A stretch of DNA of 64,000 nt from Hirudinaria manillensis (Eukaryota > Annelida > Clitellata > Hirudinida > Hirudinidae): positions 2,967,001-3,031,000 of the forward strand of contig CM067538.1 of the NCBI GenBank assembly GCA_034509925.1, read 5' to 3'. Positions 17,605-29,948 of this stretch are shown here, piece after piece. The position numbers and the translations under genes were made by a program. How positions within the stretch are numbered: the stretch's first letter is position 1; each line of letters begins with the position of its first letter. The notes beneath the pieces were generated by a model that saw only the letters and a list, made by a program, of their open reading frames with translations, had not been told where the DNA came from and did no database searches.

Positions 17605-19550
17605 TCAAGCCTTCTTGTCTGACTGCTTGAATCCGGTGACGTAACCAGAATTATCGACGAGGTCCTTCCTTCCTGCCAATCCTTTTCCTTTTCCTTCTTC
17701 GTCGAATCTTTCCTTGTGACTCCCGGTGAATTTGCTGGCATCGGTCAGACGCTCCACGGCTGGACTCTTCACGGTTTTCTGAATAATTTATCAGTCTTTC
17801 ACTCCAATGCCAATTAATTTGAGATCATTGTGATGGTTTAAAAATTTAATTAATTAATTAATTAATTTATTTATTTATTCGTTCATTCACTTATTAATTC
17901 AAGGAGTTACTGTTGCGAAAGATTTGAATAAGACCATTAGGTTCATATGATTGTTGGAAGTTGTTCATTAAAAACCGTTTATCAGATGTTTAAACACATG
18001 TTTATCGGATGCAAAGAAAGATAAAACAATTACTGATCGACCAGAATTGGGAGAGATTTGACAATGAAATAAGTTTAAAAACCTTATTGGCAACAAAAAT
18101 TCCCCTTACGTACTTCAATTAAGAAATAATTGGATAATCATTTTAATTTATAGAGATCCACTAATCACCGAATCGGTAAAATTCAACGCATCAGAAATAA
18201 TGAAGACCAGAAAGAATGCGAAACAGAAAGTAAATTTACAATTTCTTAGGTGACCTTGAACTAATTGTAGAGTTTAATTAATCGTGCGGCATTTGTTCCC
18301 AATTACATCCTCCAACAAGTTCGTTTGTGTTTGAATTGTCAGGCATTTGATTGACAGCTTCCTGTTCAACCAGTAATCAACTCAGCTTCAGGGCCTTCAT
18401 TCGCATGCCTCACTCCCCTTCTCACGGCCAACCACTTGTAGCAGCTACTCCAACAACTCACAGTAATTCCACTCCTTACCCAACTGCTCAATCCAAGCAC
18501 TCGTAGTAACCACCCACAAAACTACTCAGCCCAACTCGGAAGTATTCAATATAAATTATTCATACCGTACTCCAAGAACTCGCAGTAACTCTATTTCCCC
18601 ATCCAGCCACTCACATCAACCACTCTTAACAGCTACCCACCCAAGCTGAGCTACTCACCCATGGTGGCGGTGTTGATTATGATGATGAAGGGGTAGTGAT
18701 GATGGTGTTGTTGGCCACAGAACACTCCAAGAACTGACAGTGATTCTATTCCTCCACCCAGCCAACCTCCCCAACCACTCTTAACCTACTCTACCCACAT
18801 GAGCTACTCATCCAACCACCCACAGTACACTCACAGTAACTCCATGCACGACCGGTCCTTTTCCTTGAAGCAGAAGTTCTTTCAACTTTTCCACCGATTC
18901 TTCGACTCCGGGATATTTTTTGGCAGCCATCAACTTCAGTGCTTCTTCGAATTGGGCAAAGTTTATTTTCCTCCTTTAATAAATTGAATTTTTTGCAAAT
19001 ATTTAGCTAAATTCACAATTATATTAGCATTATTACTGACATTCTAATTATTGGTCAATGAAGCTTTTTGTCGTTATAAATCATTTATATATATTCCTCA
19101 TCATTCCTAGAACGTTATCAAACAGGTAAGATTAAAACTATAACTAAAAATTAAAACTATACTTCCAACACAATATGTACAATGCAACAATAATTATCGT
19201 AATCCTATTAATTGCACAATTGATTTAAAGTTATACTTATATTCTTTTACGTTGTCGTATTATATTACATTATATTAATGGTGCGTTATAGTAATATACA
19301 TTTATATTAATCTCCATGAGTTTCGCTTTGTTGTGGTGCTCGCAATCGAAAGAAAGAAAGTACGAAACTCATTCTTTGGCTTGACTTTGGTGAAGATGAT
19401 GTCGATGTCGGTACTTGTGAGGTTCTTATCGAGCAGTTTCAAATCTTTGGCCATCTTGGCGAACTTTGCCCCGTCGAGGGTCACGGGGCCAGAAGACTGA
19501 GCCCCTTTGTCAGCCCCGAAGACGCAAAAGGATTTGAACAACTCTTCCAT
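17605..19550 (-). CDS. TPPP: Tubulin polymerization-promoting protein (p25-alpha family), complete, 3 exons
   Basis: TPPP proteins bind and bundle microtubules and act in the cytoplasm and at centrosomes and cilia. The exons are 19550-19369, 18973-18835 and 17778-17605. They join in phase to a 164-residue protein, close to the usual ~170. Family-specific segments are [50 protein letters not shown] and [20 protein letters not shown]. The C-terminal block (LTD.SK.TG.HKERF and the GKG..GR motif) is the most conserved part of the family and is intact. The ATG follows an AG at about 19560, so a non-coding 5' exon is likely. Intron 2 is about 1.06 kb and begins with degenerate tandem repeats carrying copies of the exon-2 donor. 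Confidence 0.93.
18440..18834. repeat. Degenerate ~155-bp repeats inside TPPP intron 2
   Basis: Phrases such as ACTCACAGTAATTCCA, ACTCGCAGTAACTCTAT, CCAACCACTCTTAAC and GAGCTACTCA recur at about 18455, 18573 and 18729. They end against exon 2 itself, whose last bases and donor read ACTCACAGTAACTCCATG on the plus strand. The repeat unit therefore appears to include the exon-2/intron-2 junction. Confidence 0.6.
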
Positions 19551-19559
19551 CGCAGCCTG

Positions 19560-19941
19560 AAGCAGAAAAATGTCTTTTAAGCGAATGAAATCATCATTAC
19601 CATCTCGGGGGCGTCATCGTCATCGTCCTCATCCTCAAGGTCATAATAACCGTCATCAATCATAGCCATCGCTATCAATCATCGTCGTCGTCATCATCAT
19701 CATCACCAGCATCACAGCGGCACATGTTTGCCAACATCACAATTAGCAGTCAATTTGCATCTGCTATTCGGTCTGCATTACAAACGCAGAACATTAGAGA
19801 GGGCGATAGAAATAAAAGCCTTTAACGCTCCATCAATAAACATTCGATTGCGATGATGATGATGATACTCATATCTCTGATTATAATTACATGTAATTAC
19901 GATATTACGAAAGATTAATAATAATAATAATAATAATAATG

Positions 19942-19999
<58 letters not shown>

Positions 20000-20500
20000 T
20001 AATAATATTTATTATAATAATTTATAACGATAATAATAATGATAATTATTATTAAAATGTTCTTTACAGTCACATTATTTCAAAATGAACTATTTTTAGT
20101 AATATGTTATCACATCATCACAACATCACATCATCACATCATCACAACATCTGTATCACTGAGTAGATGGAAGTAGGAAGAAAGAATCCGAAGGATGCCG
20201 CGCTATGACGTCATCATTCGTACGGAAGAAGAAATAAAAAACAATTAATTCAAATTAAATAGTAATAATAATAATAATAATTACAATAATAATTAATATA
20301 TTACTATATTTGATTAATTTTATTAAGATCTTAATAATTAATTAATAATAATAATGATAATAATAATAATAATAATAGTTGTAATTGTAAGTAAAATTTA
20401 TTTAAAAAGGTACAAACCACGTGACGTTAATAACTCCACCCAACACAATTACATCTAATTATTATAACTATGTTAACTGCCTGTCATTAATATTAATGAA
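19560..20500. repeat. Microsatellite-rich interval (ATC, AAT)
   Basis: TCATC/TCGTC runs occur at about 19610-19720, a GATGAT run at about 19850-19870, and a long AATAAT array with GAT interruptions at about 19918-20010. Further AAT runs lie near 20265 and 20350. No gene is supported. Confidence 0.7.
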
Positions 20501-20509
20501 AATATATTC

Positions 20510-20932
20510 ATGTATTCCCTGGTGTACAGACGAAAAAGGGCTGATTTGATATTGATGTTCAATATCATCAGAGGAACTGCACCAGAATTCCTATGCCCTA
20601 GGCTTATGTTTTGCCCAGAGGAGAGAACGAGGGGCCATGATTGGAAACTATCAACAAACATTGCTCACAGGGATTTGAGGAAGTTTTTTTTCAGCAATAG
20701 AGTTGTCCAAGAGTGGAATGATCTTCCTCGGTCGGTTGTCGGTGCTCCAAACCTGGACATCTTCAAAATGTTATTGGATGATTTTTTTGGGGATTGTAAA
20801 TATTTGATGTGACTGGTTGTTTTATTGTTTGTTTGATATGTAGAGGGTTTTGCTTTTTGTTTACTTAAGCAATTTGTGTTAGGCGAGGGGTTCGCCCGTG
20901 CCTTTATGTGATAATAATAATAATAATATTAA
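20510..20932 (+). mobile_element. CR1-like non-LTR retrotransposon, 5'-truncated 3' end
   Basis: A 100-codon ORF (20510-20812) matches the C-terminal tail of CR1/Jockey-type reverse transcriptases: a YRRKRADLI.MFNII start, then TRGHDWKL, then FFSNRVVQEWNDLPRSVV. It is followed by about 100 bp of 3' UTR and a terminal AATAATAAT tail (20911-20932), as is usual for CR1-like insertions. The catalytic RT core is absent, so this is a dead 5'-truncated copy. I did not identify target-site duplications. Confidence 0.8.
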
Positions 20933-22048
20933 TAAGGCTTGACATTGACAAGACCACCGGAACACAGGGGTAAGAATAAAAAAATTACGAATTCAGGTAG
21001 ATTTGATTAATCTAATTCAGGTGTGGCGTCACCTGGAGATGCACTTCAAACCTGTCTCTGTCAGAGGGAAATCCAGAGGTTCAACATGATGTTAACGTCA
21101 AAGGACGTGGAAGATATTATAATATGTAGCGTTATTATAATTATTTAACTTTATAATATAATGTATAAAATTATTACAATTAGTTAACTTTATAATATAA
21201 TCCAACCTTAATGTTAGTGACCTTAATGACTTCGTATGAAATATTAAGATCTTAGTAAGATCTTAATAATTAATTATTAATAATAACAGTTATTATTACT
21301 GGTAATAATTATTATAAAATTATATACATATATTTATTTATGACGACGAGCAACTGTTACTTCGCGTGTGGTCTGACTAAGGGTGAGAATGTATCGGGTT
21401 TGAAGAAGGACTGCCTTTGAATGTAAACATAAAAGGTGCCCGTCACGTGATACGACGGAGGACTTTGTTCCGACGAAGCTTCTGTTATTCACCTTTCAAA
21501 CAGTCACTCGACGAGCAATTGCCTGCCACAGGTAAACCCATCAGTCATCACCGGGTCATCCAAAAATAACCCATCACTCGTCTGCTTACTCATCCGCCAG
21601 CCCATCCCCGATTCATTCATCCATCCATCCATACATCCATCTATCTATCCTTGCATTCATCCATCCATCCATCCGTTCGTTCGTTCGTACGTTCATTCGT
21701 TCGTTCACAAGCCATTATTGAACATAGTTTTCCAAATAGTTAATACTTCTGATTTGAAGGTTGTTAAGTGATTATTGATTGATTATTGTTAATTGATTGT
21801 TGTTAATTTGTTATTAAACTCTTACGACATCATCTCATCCAAGCGATCAAGTAACATTTCATGGGTATTTTGAATGAATGAACTCATGAAGATGACGACG
21901 ACGATGACGTCGATGAAGACGACGATGATGATGATGATGATGACGATGGTGATGATTTCTCCGAAAGATCCACCGTAACGCCACGCCTCTGATCTATGAT
22001 CTCCTGCATTCCCAGAGTGAATCATCAGACAACAACAACGTCACTTAA
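20933..22048. other. Intergenic with CATC/TTCG and GAT/GAC simple repeats
   Basis: A (CATC)n and (TTCG)n cluster lies at about 21616-21710 and a GAC/GAT run at about 21893-21955. No gene is supported. Confidence 0.5.
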
Positions 22049-22236
<188 letters not shown>

Positions 22237-25200
22237 TTTGTAAATTAAATTTTACAACAAAAGGTCTTTTAAAATGTAAAATTTTCTTTTATTTTTCAGC
22301 TTAATTTAAATATAGCCGTGACTGTGCGATGCAAAAAATAGCTTCTTGTCGATCATGTGCTTCTATTTATGTAGCGCTGCATCCTTCATTCGGGGATGTT
22401 TTCATTCACTGAACCAAATCGATGGTGTTGAAGAATGTTGTTAGTATTATTGTTGCGAATGTTGAAGAATGTTGTTGATATTATTGTTGCGAATGTTGAA
22501 GAATGTTGTTGATATTATTGTTGCGATATTTCAATAACAACAAAAACAACAACGTTATGCCTCAGAGTACTGCAACAGCAATGTAGTTGCTAATGCTATT
22601 TCTTTATAACTATAATTTTTATCTGAATATATTATTATGTTATACCATATTAATAAGTGTTATATTATATAATAATAGTTATAATAATAATAATAATAAT
22701 AATATTTAATATTATAATAATTATTATTATTATTAATTATTATTATTATTGTTATTGTTATTAAACGCCTGATAATTTCGTGATCTGCTGATTGTGAAAG
22801 GAATGATTTATGGCCCAAGTTAATTATCTTTCGATTTTCACTGGGGACTAAATTATTCATATTATTCTTAATTATCTCAGCAAATAACAATAATAATAAT
22901 AATAATAATTCATTCCATTAATATTTGATAATATTATTAATAAAATGCTTGCTATTAATAATTAATAAATTGAATATTCATTGAAATTAACTCCAAATTA
23001 AAAAAAAAAGAGGTTATTCTTTTGGATTATTTTGTCAGAACCATGTTGCCATCAATATCGTCGAAATCGTCATCATAATCGCCATAACTATCATCATCAC
23101 CATCGTCCTCATCATCATCATAATCGTGATCACCATCACAATCAACCCATGCCCCCCTCACTCCCCACTCCTCGTCGTTGTCCTCCTCCTCAAACATTCA
23201 CGACCTCGACTGTCTATCAATTTCCTCGAGATAAGCGATAAATTATTGACTTCATTAATATACGGCGATCGTCATTAATTATTCATATGCTTACTTAATG
23301 AATATTCATTATCCGTCTATCAATATTCATAGCGTAGTCTGATGGCGATGGTTAGATGTTATCAACAATGATATGATGACGTTGAAATATAATTTGCATG
23401 TGCTTCGTTTTTGAAGGCATTTTACAACTTAATTATTTCAATTTAATGTGTTTAATTCCGAATAAATTAATAATGGCAGCCATTAAAATACAAGCAAAAG
23501 CTAATAATAAAAATTAAATCGAATATAAATAATAATGTTGGCCATAAAAATAAATCACGAAGATGATGATGACGACGACCGTGATGTGGATGATGATGAT
23601 GACGACGACGACGATGATGATGATGATGACGGTGACGGTGATGAGTGAGATTAAGTGTTGATGTTTATTTCTTTGTTGATAAAACGGGAAGTCCGAGGAG
23701 ATAAGAAAACCATGCCGACTATTTCTTGATAAACTAAAGTATTAACGAAACGTTTTTATGACAAAATGGTTATTATAATAGAAAATAATAAATAAATAAA
23801 TAAATAATTAAATAAATAAATAAACAAACAAATAAATAAATAAATAAACAAATAAATAAATCAATAATAAAATCAATAATAGATTTAATCGATTCAGTTA
23901 TGGTTTGTTGTCGTAATTAATAATTGTTCGTGGGTGGTATACTTAAAATAAAACTTGCTATTAAAGTGTTTGCATGAATTGATGAAAGTAATTTTGCATA
24001 TTACAGATATGCATGAATATTGTTATTTATTATTATTATTATTACTATTATTATTATTTTATATAATTTGATTCGGTAAGCGCTGAAAGTATTTTTAGAT
24101 TAGATGCTTCTTCATGGTTCTCTCCAATTTCTCCACTCGCAGAACCACTCATCTCTCCAGCACCGAGTTTGCATTCTCATCTTCATCCTCATCGTCACAG
24201 GCATCATCATCATCGTCATCATCATCATCATCTTCGTTTCATCATTACTTCCGCCATCCCCTTCACTACTACTACTACTGCAATCACTAGGATCATCACG
24301 ATAATGATAATCATCATCATCTCACCATCATCATCATCAAGAATTCCATCAGGCTGACGTTGACAACAGCAAAGGCGTTTCATCATGATATTTTGCCGAT
24401 ATGTTTAATCATTATCATTGTCATCATCGTCGTCGTTGTCATTACGATTATCAACATTTGTAATTACACATTTCTTGGATTATTATTGTTATAGTCTTGG
24501 CAGACGATAAAATACAGATGAGTTACATCGACAGGAGATAAATAAACAAATAATTAAATAAAATGAATTTAATAATATAAAATTAAATTAAATCGGCATT
24601 ATAATATTATTTAATAGATCATAATTTCTTCATTTAGAAAATTATTCCAAGAGCAACTCACAGTGACGTCACAGCAAGAACTTTAAAGTCCCAGTTGAAC
24701 CAACTAGGATGGAGGCTCATCATTTTATATCCTAACCTTCAGCCGATGAAGTATATTATCATAATATATCTGCATTAATTATGTTAATTATGACGGTATT
24801 GATTGCGACATATCGAGTAAATTGACGTACTGCGCGTTTAAACAACGGAATGTTTTAAAGAATCCTTGTTGGCGTTGTTTGTTTGTGTTTGTCAAAACAT
24901 GTATTACTTGGTATTATTCACAAAATGAATGTTCATGAGGATATAAATAAATAAATAAATTAATTAATTAATTGGTTAATGGATAATATTTGTTAAGGAT
25001 GGTTTACATAAGCATGTTATATAAGTCGAATCGAACAGATCGATAGGAAATTATGCATGACATCTATTTATAGAACAAACTCTGAGCAGAGGAAGCCCCC
25101 AAAGTTGCAGATTTTGATTCGTAAAACATTTAAGTAGAAATATTTATAAATATTTATTGAATAAACAACAACTTATAATTGATTTGCATATTAATTAAAT

Positions 25201-25830
25201 TGATATAAATTAGAACAATTACAGTTTCGAGTTTTTAATCTCGTCTAGAATGATTTCTTAAATTTTTCTCACGAGGATGGCGCATCTGTGACTGCACTGA
25301 ACCATTTGTGACTAACGTTTGGCGATCTTTGGACTTGTTCCAACAAATCGAAGCACGTAATCGCATCGTTTTGTTTTTTTTTGTTTTTGCGAAATACTTG
25401 TTACAACATTTTGCATAATTTTAATGAATAAACAAGAATTTAGTGGAGTTTTTTTTTTAAATCTGAAAAATTCCACAAAACTAAAAAGACAAACATTAGT
25501 ATTTTAGCACCGATAGACCTGGAAAAATTCTTTATCCATTAATTGATGGATGGCTGCGGCAACTTGAAAGATGACGATTAAGACGACGACGACGATGGTG
25601 ACGATGACGATGATGATGATTGTTATGGCTGAGTGCAGAGAGGCAATCGGGCCGGTAGTTCAAATGTACTTAATAATAATTAAGTTAGTAATAATATAAT
25701 TTAACATTTCAGTCAAATGCTATTACATCGATTACTTGCAAATTACGTTCATTAAAATTTTTTTCCCTAAAATGATCTGAATGACGCTGGCTACAGATAT
25801 TGTCGGGTAACTGGACATTTTTTTCTGCTG
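22237..25830. other. Microsatellite-rich gene-poor interval
   Basis: A repeated GAATGTTGTTGATATTATTGTTGC phrase (in shortened form GAATGTTG.TGATATTATT) occurs at about 22430-22530. Other contents are AAT/ATT runs at about 22680-22760 and 22885-22910, TCATCA/CACCAT runs at 23070-23150, GAT/GAC at 23560-23640, AAAT/AAAC at 23785-23870, and ATC runs at 24180-24340. ORFs here encode His-, Ile- or Asp-rich artefacts only. Confidence 0.6.
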
Positions 25831-26231
25831 CATTAGTGATTGATACGAGGACCAAATAAGAGTACAAGTATTAGTACCTGAGACCCAAGTACGAGTACTT
25901 AAGTTTTTAGTACGAGTACAGCTGCAAGTACCGGAGTTTTCAATTGCAAGAACAAAGGCCGACGAGACCTGAACAAATATTTTGGCAAGTAATTCGCTGA
26001 TATAATTTTTATTTCAATACTTATTTTGCCATCGGATACCATTCCAGCAGATTTTTTGTTCCATTTAGTTAATTTTACTTATTTTGCCTCCATTTTATTA
26101 ATAAGCAATAACATGCCTAAATAAGTGCGTTTACAACATTATGTTATATGACTAGGATACAAGTGCTCACGAGCCAAGTACCGAAAATAGGTGCTCGAAT
26201 ACAAGTACAAGTACAAAGTGGTCCATCACTG
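25831..26231. mobile_element. Possible hAT-like non-autonomous element (~400 bp)
   Basis: The left end reads CATTAGTGATTGATACGAGG. The right end, on the other strand, reads CAGTGATGGACCACTTTG. These are plausible eroded hAT-type terminal inverted repeats. Subterminal GAGTACAAGTA / GTACTTGTACTTGTA motifs are inverted between the two ends. No ORF is present, and I could not define an 8-bp target duplication. Confidence 0.4.
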
Positions 26232-26364
26232 CTATCGATAATATCTTAACTAATCATCGGGTGCGGTGCAACCAAGGAGGGCGTTAGGAGATTAGGGATG
26301 GGGTCACTCCTTTGAGGATTCCTTATTGGTGCTTCACCAATTTGAGTTTCTATTTCTTTCAATC

Positions 26365-27293
26365 AATTGCAGTTCAACAAACAGTAAAATGGTCATTTAC
26401 CAGAAACAAAATCCAAGTTTGTTCATCAACAAACTACTTTTTCAATCAATTTCAGGAAAAAAAATACCAAAAAGATTTTAAACCGAAATTATCTCTGTCA
26501 GGTCAGCTCGTACCAGGACTCCACCCAGACATTATACAATTGCATCACAAACAGTACCTCTATTAGAAACTACCCGGGATCTTGGAGTCCTCATCGACGA
26601 CAAACTTACTTACAAGGCACACATCAGCAATATTGTCCACAAAGCATTTGTGAGGTTACGTTTGATTTCCAAATGCTTTCGCACCAGGAACAAAAACATT
26701 TTAACCAAAGCATACTGCTCCTTCGTCCGGCCGATTCTCGAATACTGCTCCCCAATATGGAACCCACACACCAAACAGCTTAAAACGAAAATAGAAAAGG
26801 TGCAAAAATATTTCACAAGAATGATTCCTGGTCTCAGAGCTCTGCCCTACCCTAACAGACTAAAACAACTCGGACTCAAAACACTCGAACATCGTCGCCT
26901 CATCTGTGACTTATGCCTATGCTACAAAATAATCCACGGCCATACTATATGCAAGATTCCAGAGTTCCCTACATTTCTAGCTTCCAGAACCCGTGGTCAT
27001 CCCCTTCGTCTACGCCAAGAGAAGTGTCTCACCAGTCACAGGCAGAGCTTTTTCACCAACCGGATCATCAAGCCCTGGAACTCCTTACCCCTTGATATAA
27101 TAAACTCCTCAACTTTATCCCGATTTAAATCCTGCATCTCGACTACTGACTTCAACAAATACCTATCAATTTAAGCTTGCTTCTGCACTTTATTTACGCG
27201 CAATCTGCTGTACTTATTCAAATTTGTGTTAGTGGTCATTGGATGACCCTTCAATTTGTTGAGAAATAAATAAAATAAATAAATAAAATAAAG
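26365..27293 (+). mobile_element. CR1/Jockey-like non-LTR retrotransposon, 5'-truncated, with RT C-terminus
   Basis: The longest open frame is 26650-27174, but homology starts earlier, with RDLGVLIDDKLTYKAHI encoded around 26575. The order of motifs is typical of the C-terminal third of the RT ORF: DLGV.ID, AYCSFVRPILEYCSPIWNP, LKTLEHRR, RTRGHPLRLR, FFTNRIIKPWNSLP. A tail of AATAAATAAAATAAAT-type sequence closes the element at about 27293. Frameshifts around 26400-26560 and the loss of the endonuclease and RT core show it is inactive. It is related to but distinct from the copy at 32.3 kb. Confidence 0.88.
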
Positions 27294-27639
27294 TTCTTAA
27301 AATCTTGGTAAAAATTTTCCAACGAATTTTGTTGCTTTCAGAAGAATTTCACTACTTCATATTATTGCCAGAAAAAGAAATAAAATAATTTATCGATTTA
27401 ACATTCAATTAACTAATGGCTATTTATTAACTTTTATAATATTTTTACATTTCTTGTTTTTATTATTATTTCTAGAAATACATAAAAATAATAAAATAAT
27501 GGCAAATTCTATTAAATTAAAAAATTAATCATTACCTGTAATTATTTTGTAATTATATTCAGAATCTTTTAATTGCGCCTCGACGCGCAACATAGAATGG
27601 TGAACATCAACTGCTGTCGTATCAAACATAAACCTTAGT

Positions 27640-27660
27640 ATATAAATAGTATATAAAAAG
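27640..27660 (+). promoter_or_regulatory. TATA box(es) upstream of the RING gene
   Basis: TATATAAATAGTATATAAAA gives two overlapping TATA-like elements 45-65 bp before the ATG at 27705. That spacing suits a short 5' UTR and an intronless transcription unit. Confidence 0.5.
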
Positions 27661-27704
27661 TAGACTATAACACTAAGTCAACACAGGTTACCAGAAGTCA
27701 ATAT

Positions 27705-28604
27705 ATGAAAATGGAGCACCAAACGTGTGAAAAAGTACATTGCATCAGAACAACTCTTCCGTCGAACTCCGAGATGGAATCGAACGCCGAATGTTACATC
27801 TGCGACCGTCCGTTGAAGGACCTGGAAGTGGCCATACTGGAGAAGTGCAATCACATCACTTGTTCCAGTTGCATGAAACACTGGAGAAACAGCTCGAATG
27901 AACTTAATTGTCCGTATTGTCGCACAGAATCTCAATTGGTCATATATTCGAAAACTAACTTCGAAGGGGAAGTTAAACGAACGCTTTTCAATGGCCACAC
28001 AAAATGCGAACTCAACGATCCAATCTTGAAGGACTTCTTGAATAAGGTCGAAAGCGAAGAATGGAGAAGGTTCATCCAATTCATGTTGGATTCGCAACTG
28101 CACCTCGACACAATGTACGACGTTGATCGCATGTGTGGCTATAGTGCTCTGAATCCATCCTATCTTGGAGAAAGATTTGCCATTTTCCAGTCCTTTGAAT
28201 ACAATTTCACGAGGGTCATCGTCTTTCTCAGACTTCCAGGCGCAGACATCCAAGTGCTGTTGACGGATGAAGATTTGTACTACGACGAGCCTGACTTCGA
28301 TCGTGCAGACGATTATGTCGAGTTCTTAAACGGACTCTGGAGTACATCGGAAGGGAATTATTTGGATCGCATCGATAAAGATCACGTCCTGATGATGAGA
28401 AAGTTCAAGAACATTCACTGCATCTTGAGGATTGAAATCAGAAGAGACGAGGATCCAGCTAGAATTAACTTTGACAGATTCTTCGCAAACAGATTTACGA
28501 GCAATGTTTACCTGACGAATTTCTCGTCTCTCAGCAGGCTGCAATATTCCACCTTCAATGAAAGGCTGTTTTTGTACGATTCGGAATTCCTTGATTACCA
28601 CTGA
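27705..28604 (+). CDS. Intronless RING-HC finger protein, putative E3 ubiquitin ligase (299 aa)
   Basis: A C3HC4 RING is complete near the N terminus: C30-x2-C33, C48-x-H50-x2-C53-x2-C56, C69-x2-C72. RINGs of this type bind E2 enzymes and transfer ubiquitin. The remaining ~225 residues have no domain I recognise. They include acidic stretches (DEDLYYDEPDFDRADDY) and no coiled coil or membrane segment. An alternative start at Met24 would shorten the protein without touching the RING. The single-exon structure and close TATA element suggest a retrogene, a lineage-specific expanded family, or a gene carried by a mobile element. The substrate is unknown. Confidence 0.85.
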   Translation: MKMEHQTCEKVHCIRTTLPSNSEMESNAECYICDRPLKDLEVAILEKCNHITCSSCMKHWRNSSNELNCPYCRTESQLVIYSKTNFEGEVKRTLFNGHTKCELNDPILKDFLNKVESEEWRRFIQFMLDSQLHLDTMYDVDRMCGYSALNPSYLGERFAIFQSFEYNFTRVIVFLRLPGADIQVLLTDEDLYYDEPDFDRADDYVEFLNGLWSTSEGNYLDRIDKDHVLMMRKFKNIHCILRIEIRRDEDPARINFDRFFANRFTSNVYLTNFSSLSRLQYSTFNERLFLYDSEFLDYH

Positions 28605-29367
28605 GACATTTCTCCTGGTGAATTGATGAGAACAAGTTTAAAGACTTTACCATAGTAGAGATTGTAGAAGATTGGCTTTTAATTAGAGATACCACAGCAG
28701 CCAATCAAGTTATATTTAAATTAAATAAACAAATAATTTCACTCTAAAATAAAACATTATAAAATATATTTTTGAATCTGACTTCATTTTTAAATATTCA
28801 TTTCAATTGTTATAATCGCTTTTTATAAATTTTAATGACTTCTATCATTTTTATTTATGAAAATAAGAGTGGGCGCCAAACAAAATTATATTATATTATT
28901 GAAAATAAGTTTAGGCGCCAATACCATATCATCTACTTGTATAAATACTTTCAACACTGAAACTACTGTCTATGAATGTAAAAAGGAAGAGTTATGTTTT
29001 ATAAATATGAAATATTTCTGCATAATATTTTGAAATATATAATATTGGTGCCCACGCTTTTTTTGTTAGTTCTAAAATAATTTTATATTTTCGTACTGCA
29101 AACTAAATAAAATTATTGAATTAAATTTGGTTAATATCGACATAGATGCATTTTTTTTAAATTTTATTATTTTTATCGTAATATCCGTTTATCGCGTGAT
29201 GAAAACTAATCTATTTAATTAATTATTAAAATAAAATTGATTAAATGAAATTAAATTTTAACATTTAGTGTTTCTATTAGGGATCTTTTATTACATTGAT
29301 ATTTTAACCTGTAAGGGGATCCTAACAACCATGTTATAAAGCATCTTAAAAGAAAAATAATTTTCAC
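28605..29367. other. Intergenic region between the RING gene and SF3B6
   Basis: AT-rich. Two GGCGCCAA motifs (28872-28879 and 28914-28921) are the notable features. The rest holds short homopolymers and no ORF of interest. Confidence 0.5.
28872..28921. promoter_or_regulatory. Pair of E2F-like sites (GGCGCCAA)
   Basis: On the other strand the first reads TTTGGCGCCC, which fits the E2F/DP consensus TTTSSCGC. The second, 42 bp away, is TTGGCGCC. A TATAAATA lies about 20 bp after the second site (near 28941). They are about 480 bp upstream of SF3B6, so their target is uncertain. Confidence 0.3.
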
Positions 29368-29400
29368 TTGAACACTTACACTTGGACATCGATTCATAAA

Positions 29401-29775
29401 ATGGCTTTCAGTAAGAAATGCAACGTAAAACTTCCTCAGGAAGTGAACAGGATTTTGTACGTGAAAAATATTCCGTACAAAATAACTTCCGAAGAAATGT
29501 ACGACATCTTCGGCAAATATGGATCCATAAGACAAGTGAGAGTTGGAAACACTCCGGAAACAAAGGGATCGGCGCTTGTGGTTTATGAAGACATATTTGA
29601 CGCCAAAAATGCGTGCGATCATCTTTCAGGGTTCAACGTTTGCAACAGATATCTGGTTGTACGCTACTACCAACCCAACAGACAGTTCAAGAAAACTGAC
29701 ATCCAGAAGACAGCTGAAGAGTTGAATAATATGAAGACTAAGTATGGAATTGACACTCCTCAATCAACAAAGTAA
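29401..29775 (+). CDS. SF3B6: Splicing factor 3B subunit 6 (p14), intronless, 124 aa
   Basis: SF3B6/p14 is the small RRM protein of the U2 snRNP SF3b complex that contacts the branch-point adenosine. The ORF is full length (human 125 aa) and very close to it: PPEVNRILY-like start ([15 protein letters not shown]), [43 protein letters not shown]2 (ILYVKN) and RNP1 (KGSALVVYE) are present. Tyr20 matches the human Tyr22 known to cross-link to the branch site. I chose the ATG at 29401 because upstream codons (from 29368) have no family counterpart. The single exon suggests a functional retrocopy or complete intron loss. AATAAA motifs lie at 30009-30018. Confidence 0.93.
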   Translation: MAFSKKCNVKLPQEVNRILYVKNIPYKITSEEMYDIFGKYGSIRQVRVGNTPETKGSALVVYEDIFDAKNACDHLSGFNVCNRYLVVRYYQPNRQFKKTDIQKTAEELNNMKTKYGIDTPQSTK

Positions 29776-29948
29776 AAGGAAACAAGAACCATTATTGCAC
29801 TTGCTGTTTCTGAATTGACATTTGATATATTGATATTTAATTCGACGTTGAATATATTAGTTATTTTCTTGAATATTAAATTTGATTTCAATCATCCACT
29901 GATTAAATTTATCGGAACTATTTTATTTTTATTGAATGCATAGCTTTA

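Noticed and set aside
23032..23241. His/Pro-rich small protein
   Set aside because: It is produced by ATC/CAC microsatellites; there is no start context or homologue.
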